NCBI GenBank assembly: GCA_019057355.1
Contig: DXJM01000327.1
Coordinates: forward strand, 1-9,609
Direction: 5' to 3'
Source: Promethearchaeota archaeon
GTDB lineage: Archaea > Asgardarchaeota > Lokiarchaeia > Sigyniarchaeales > SOKP01
Length of the DNA stretch: 9,609 nucleotides
In this document: positions 7,078-9,609 of the stretch, piece after piece
How positions within the stretch are numbered: the stretch's first letter is position 1
Layout of the letters: the number at the start of each line of letters is the position of its first letter
Translations under genes and position numbers: made by a program
The notes under the pieces: model-generated
Database searches by the model: none
What the model was told of the DNA's origin: nothing
The model's input: the letters and a program-made list of their open reading frames with translations, nothing else

Positions 7078-7249
7078 CGTTTCACTACTCCCCTATTCTT
7101 TTTATATATAGCACAAATAAATTAAGTATTATGTTGTTATTTTCTGAAGGTATCATAACGAGGGACTGACCATGTAAAATCGTTTTAACTTTTTTCATTT
7201 CAACTGTTTAAATAAGATAGACAAAATTGTTACTCCCCTCCCCTATTCA
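7078..7249 (-). promoter_or_regulatory. Intergenic region likely carrying the promoter of the nuclease-SIR2-HerA-KTSC operon
   Basis: This 172-bp AT-rich gap is the only space before the four-gene operon that could hold its promoter. On the - strand, an extended -10-like TGCTATATA sits at 7105-7113, about 27 bp before the ATG, without a convincing -35. An alternative -35-like TTGAAA lies further upstream without a good -10. The 11-mer CTCCCCTATTC (+ strand) occurs twice, at 7088-7098 and 7238-7248, near the two ends of the gap. The first copy is the operon's ribosome binding region. Confidence 0.35.
7088..7248. repeat. 11-bp direct repeat CTCCCCTATTC at both ends of the intergenic gap
   Basis: Copies lie at 7088-7098 and 7238-7248, 150 bp apart and in the same orientation. 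Read on the - strand (GAATAGGGGAG), one copy forms the ribosome binding site of the nuclease gene. The other follows directly after the stop of the 616-aa gene. The second copy is preceded by an extra ACTCCC, making a short tandem C-rich tract. This could be a duplicated leader, a footprint of gene insertion, or chance. Confidence 0.5.
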
Positions 7250-9100
7250 TTATCTTGTCAGCACTTTGACAATTAAATCATGATTCAGTAATCCATTTCT
7301 CATGAGAAGCATGACAGGAAATTCTTTGATAGTAGAATTTTTAAATCCATCAAGTATTTTCATCAATCCTCTCGAGGTAAGCAGGGATAGATTCAGCTCA
7401 TAATCGTATTCACATGCTCCGATGAAGTCATCTGAGAAATCGTTCGCCACTATAATAGCTTTAGTCACATGATAATTTTTTTTCTCACACAGATTTACGT
7501 AGGATTTCAGCTGTCTAGAAACAGCAGTATACTGATTATATTCAATATCTTTTTTTGTCTTGCATTCAATGAGCATAACATCCTGATTCCCAAGATTTAT
7601 AAGTAAATCTATTTTGTTGTGGCTTGTATTGATGTTGTTTTTCAACTTTTCATCAGTATTGAATCCAAGTCTGTTGAATATTTTTTGCGTGACTTTTTCA
7701 TACAATAACCCTAATTCAACTTCTTTGACTAATAGCCCCTTCTCGCGTAACGTCTTTAAGTCTCTTCTTCCGATCGCATCAAAATTTTCTATATAAAGAT
7801 CATCGATGTCCCTATAGTTTTCGATAATATTTTTAACTAAATTTCCTCTAGATTTAATGTCATGAGCTTTACAAAACTTTAGAAGCTCATCTCGGATAAA
7901 AAGATAGAGAATATCTCTAGGCTTGATGTTATATTTGTTCAGCAATTCAGAAGACATTACGTTTTCATCTTGAAGCTCGAATTCTTCTCTTATTTTGTTA
8001 TTGATTTTTGGGAAGGTTCCTATCAGATCCTTTAAAAGGCTGTTAAAGCCATCACGGGAAAGGCTAATCGTGTCTTCTTTCTCAACGTCATTGAAGTATT
8101 TAATCAAATTAGCGACTTTTTCTTCAAGAGAACGTCCAAATTTTTCGATATCTACCTCAAGCCCCTTCTCCATGAGTGTATGAAGCCTTTTGGATTTGTC
8201 AGTCTTGGATGTTCCTGGCCGGAATATGATTTCAGTAAGCAAATTTGTGGCGTTAATTCCTTGATTTAAGATCTCCTGAATCTTCTTTTTCCTACTCCAT
8301 TTTCTATTAATATTATGTTTTTTCGTTATGAGGTTGATCTCGGGATCGCTTAGATTTTTTAGAATCCGCCTTAGGAATTTATTAGGAAGCTCTATTCCAG
8401 CAATTTCTCTCAACAACCAAATAAACTCATCAGGAACATATAAAGTATTTGTTTTTCTGTTGAAAAAGATGATTCCGGATTCCTTCAATTCATTCAACAA
8501 ATCATCAACTTTAAATTTTTCTAATGGGATTACAGTATGGGAAATCCATCTGACCTCTTCATTTGACAACTCTAGATTTTTTTCCAGAGTTTGAAGAATG
8601 GATTTTTCTTCCCAGGAAAGCTGTTTTTCCTGATTCCGGATGAGATCATTTTCATAGGCAGTTTGTACACAGTTTTTATATATCTGGTAATCTCTTTTCC
8701 GGTGTTCCTCTAAATCTCCGTCTCCATTATCTAGAAGTCTTTTGAAATATTTAATGTTTGATTCTAGCTTTGCATGCTCTTGATTGTAGAGTTTAAGAAA
8801 CCATTCCCTCGACATCATTGAGTTTCCGTCTCTGATAAGAATATCAACTAGAATATCGAGTTGATAATCACTGAATTTGATTCTTTCTTGAAGGTATTTT
8901 TTATATTGAGGAGAAAGAAGTCCGAAGAGTTGAGCAATATTTTCATCATCCACATTTTTAAGCTGCCCATCCCCTTTAGATAATATTTTATCGATTTTGG
9001 GCTTTGATTTCCTAAGATCGCTACAAAAGCCATCTAAAATTTTTAGAAAAGCGCTCTTCTCGATCTGATTAATTGTAGCAAGAACATCGATAAGTCTCAT
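7250..9100 (-). CDS. Large protein of unknown family with C-terminal Mrr-like PD-(D/E)XK endonuclease domain
   Basis: This 616-aa protein starts at ATG 9098-9100 with AGGAGG (9106-9111) five bases upstream. I do not recognise the family. Residues 1-460 look almost entirely helical, rich in charged residues, with no transmembrane segment or signal peptide. Two stretches resemble SAP-type DNA-binding helices: about 250-280 (LSDPEINLITK ... KKKIQEILN) and about 406-428 (LLKFCKAHDIKSRGNLVKNI). The C-terminus, about 460-585, fits a restriction-endonuclease fold: E468 in LLYEKVTQKIF, D498 in NKIDLLI, the ECK motif E512-K514 in MLIECKTKK, and Q530 in SRQLKSY, in the order expected for Mrr-like enzymes. 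A predicted role is DNA cleavage in defence, with the helical part giving target recognition. It has its own promoter and is separated by 172 bp from the SIR2-HerA operon, so it may be a separate system. No methyltransferase is adjacent. Confidence 0.75.
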   Translation of the reverse strand: MRLIDVLATINQIEKSAFLKILDGFCSDLRKSKPKIDKILSKGDGQLKNVDDENIAQLFGLLSPQYKKYLQERIKFSDYQLDILVDILIRDGNSMMSREWFLKLYNQEHAKLESNIKYFKRLLDNGDGDLEEHRKRDYQIYKNCVQTAYENDLIRNQEKQLSWEEKSILQTLEKNLELSNEEVRWISHTVIPLEKFKVDDLLNELKESGIIFFNRKTNTLYVPDEFIWLLREIAGIELPNKFLRRILKNLSDPEINLITKKHNINRKWSRKKKIQEILNQGINATNLLTEIIFRPGTSKTDKSKRLHTLMEKGLEVDIEKFGRSLEEKVANLIKYFNDVEKEDTISLSRDGFNSLLKDLIGTFPKINNKIREEFELQDENVMSSELLNKYNIKPRDILYLFIRDELLKFCKAHDIKSRGNLVKNIIENYRDIDDLYIENFDAIGRRDLKTLREKGLLVKEVELGLLYEKVTQKIFNRLGFNTDEKLKNNINTSHNKIDLLINLGNQDVMLIECKTKKDIEYNQYTAVSRQLKSYVNLCEKKNYHVTKAIIVANDFSDDFIGACEYDYELNLSLLTSRGLMKILDGFKNSTIKEFPVMLLMRNGLLNHDLIVKVLTR

Positions 9101-9105
9101 AATGT

Positions 9106-9111
9106 CCTCCT
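9106..9111 (-). promoter_or_regulatory. Strong ribosome binding site, overlapping an in-frame amber codon
   Basis: On the - strand AGGAGG lies five bases before the ATG of the 616-aa gene. Its first bases form part of a TAG at 9110-9112, in the same frame as that gene. The site also falls partly in the loop of a possible hairpin with arms AATGTC (9119-9124) and GACATT (9101-9106), which could modulate initiation. Confidence 0.6.
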
Positions 9112-9214
9112 AATTGCTGACATTCTTACAGATATTATTATCTGGATGTTTTTCTAATGTCAATTCTTGTTTAATGTAGCCGGACACTGATTTTATTGTA
9201 TCACGTTTGTACAT
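9110..9214 (-). CDS. Possible small ORF (34 codons) directly upstream of and in frame with the 616-aa gene
   Basis: On the - strand, ATG 9212-9214 opens a 34-codon frame ending at TAG 9110-9112, nine bases before the ATG of the large gene and in the same frame. The peptide begins MYKRDTIKSVSGYIKQELTL and looks like a plausible soluble helix, but I recognise no family. There is no good ribosome binding site at normal spacing; a GGGAGG lies more than 20 bases upstream. The best promoter for the large gene lies inside this frame. It could be a leader ORF, a former N-terminal extension cut by a nonsense mutation, or chance. Confidence 0.25.
   Translation of the reverse strand: MYKRDTIKSVSGYIKQELTLEKHPDNNICKNVSN
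9118..9162. repeat. Nested inverted repeats across the promoter of the 616-aa gene
   Basis: CAGATA (9129-9134) and TATCTG (9139-9144) form a 6+4+6 dyad over the -10 element. TGACATT (9118-9124) and AATGTCA (9156-9162) form a wider pair, one arm of which overlaps the -35. GACATT recurs a third time at the ribosome binding site (- strand, 9101-9106). The positions suggest operator sites, but short arms in AT-rich DNA can arise by chance. Confidence 0.35.
9134..9163 (-). promoter_or_regulatory. Sigma70-type promoter for the 616-aa gene
   Basis: On the - strand a perfect -35 TTGACA (9158-9163) is followed after 18 bp by AATAAT (9134-9139), which matches five of six -10 bases. GATAAT at 15 bp spacing is an alternative register. 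Transcription would start near 9127, giving a leader of about 27 nt before ATG 9100. An inverted repeat lies across the -10. Confidence 0.55.
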
Positions 9215-9609
9215 CAAATCTTACTCAGCAACAACCTCCCTTTTAAATTTCTTGGTGGTAGTATCAGTATCGAGTAATCTCTAATTAAATGTAAATCACC
9301 ATTTAAGATGATTTAGAGGGGGATATTGCATAAAGAAAAATAAAAAAAAATCATTTTATGGTAATCCGAACGCCTTATTGAAGCTCTGATAAGTTCATGC
9401 TTGCCAGTTCTGTTCCAAAGCTGATAGTGATAATTTCTTCGCTTACGGCATAATGGAGAAAAGGCGCAAAATTGACATCACCGTCGAGTTTTTCCATATT
9501 CTGAATGGGGAATACAAAAGCCTTTATTAAAACGATTAAAAATGATGCGAACATAAAGAGATGGTTCCGAGATTTGGAATAAATCTTAGCCCTCAACGGG
9601 ATTTTTTTC
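9215..9609. other. Non-coding or degraded region at the right edge
   Basis: No gene can be supported in these 395 bases. A 73-codon - strand frame (9375-9596) starts with TTG without a ribosome binding site and resembles nothing known. On the + strand, two adjacent short frames in different registers look somewhat protein-like: 9453-9530, beginning MEKRRKIDITVEFFHILNG, and 9505-9582, ending NDANIKRWFRDLE. They could be a frameshifted gene remnant. A T-run at 9602-9608 follows a weak CCC/GGG stem and is cut by the window edge. Confidence 0.4.

Noticed and set aside
9214..9312. Open - strand stretch running into the 34-codon ORF with a TGATG overlap
   Set aside because: It is a 32-codon open frame with no usable start codon except TTGs near its end; the stop/start overlap is probably coincidence.
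9375..9596. 73-codon - strand frame starting with TTG
   Set aside because: No ribosome binding site, no recognisable motif, and an equally plausible reading exists on the other strand.
1..9609. tRNA, rRNA, CRISPR array, riboswitch or insertion sequence
   Set aside because: I read both strands for cloverleaf-like, array-like and transposase-like patterns and found none that could be supported.

Overview
The window looks bacterial: every gene with a clear start has a Shine-Dalgarno sequence of the GGAGG type, there is one good sigma70-type promoter, and parA and parB start with TTG and GTG. Base composition is moderately AT-rich. A CoA-transferase pair of the glutaconate CoA-transferase/IpdAB type suggests an organism that degrades amino acids, aromatics or steroid-ring fragments, perhaps an anaerobe. 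I cannot assign a phylum from the sequence alone.

Left part, + strand (1-1018): the end of a CoA-transferase alpha subunit and a complete beta subunit in one operon. It is followed by a 130-bp gap (1019-1148) holding a striking GC-rich palindrome, ATGTCGGCATGCCGACAT, with a T-rich tail. The palindrome could be the operon's terminator, a ParB or ParA binding site, or both. Then come parA and parB (1149-2739), overlapping by 14 nt: a complete Soj/Spo0J-type partition pair.

Middle, - strand (7077 down to 2923): a compact four-gene operon, read as Cas4-like PD-(D/E)XK nuclease with a C-terminal topoisomerase-type zinc finger, then SIR2-family NADase, then HerA-type hexameric ATPase, then a 69-aa KTSC-domain protein. 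SIR2 plus HerA is a known antiphage pair (SIR2-HerA, also called Nezha). The flanking nuclease and KTSC protein in the same transcript are the unusual part. The operon converges on parAB across a 183-bp gap (2740-2922).

Right part, - strand (9100 down to 7250): a 616-aa protein of unknown family with a largely helical N-terminal two thirds, possible SAP-like motifs, and a C-terminal Mrr-like PD-(D/E)XK endonuclease domain. It has its own TTGACA promoter and a very strong ribosome binding site. An in-frame 34-codon ORF sits directly upstream, cut off by one amber codon that overlaps that ribosome binding site. The last approximately 400 bp (9215-9609) hold no gene I can support.

Taken together, 2923-9100 reads as a defence island inserted beside, or carried with, a ParAB module. 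The likely logic is nucleic-acid sensing or processing by HerA and the nuclease, with NAD+ depletion by SIR2 as the abortive output. The 616-aa endonuclease may be a second, independent defence gene.
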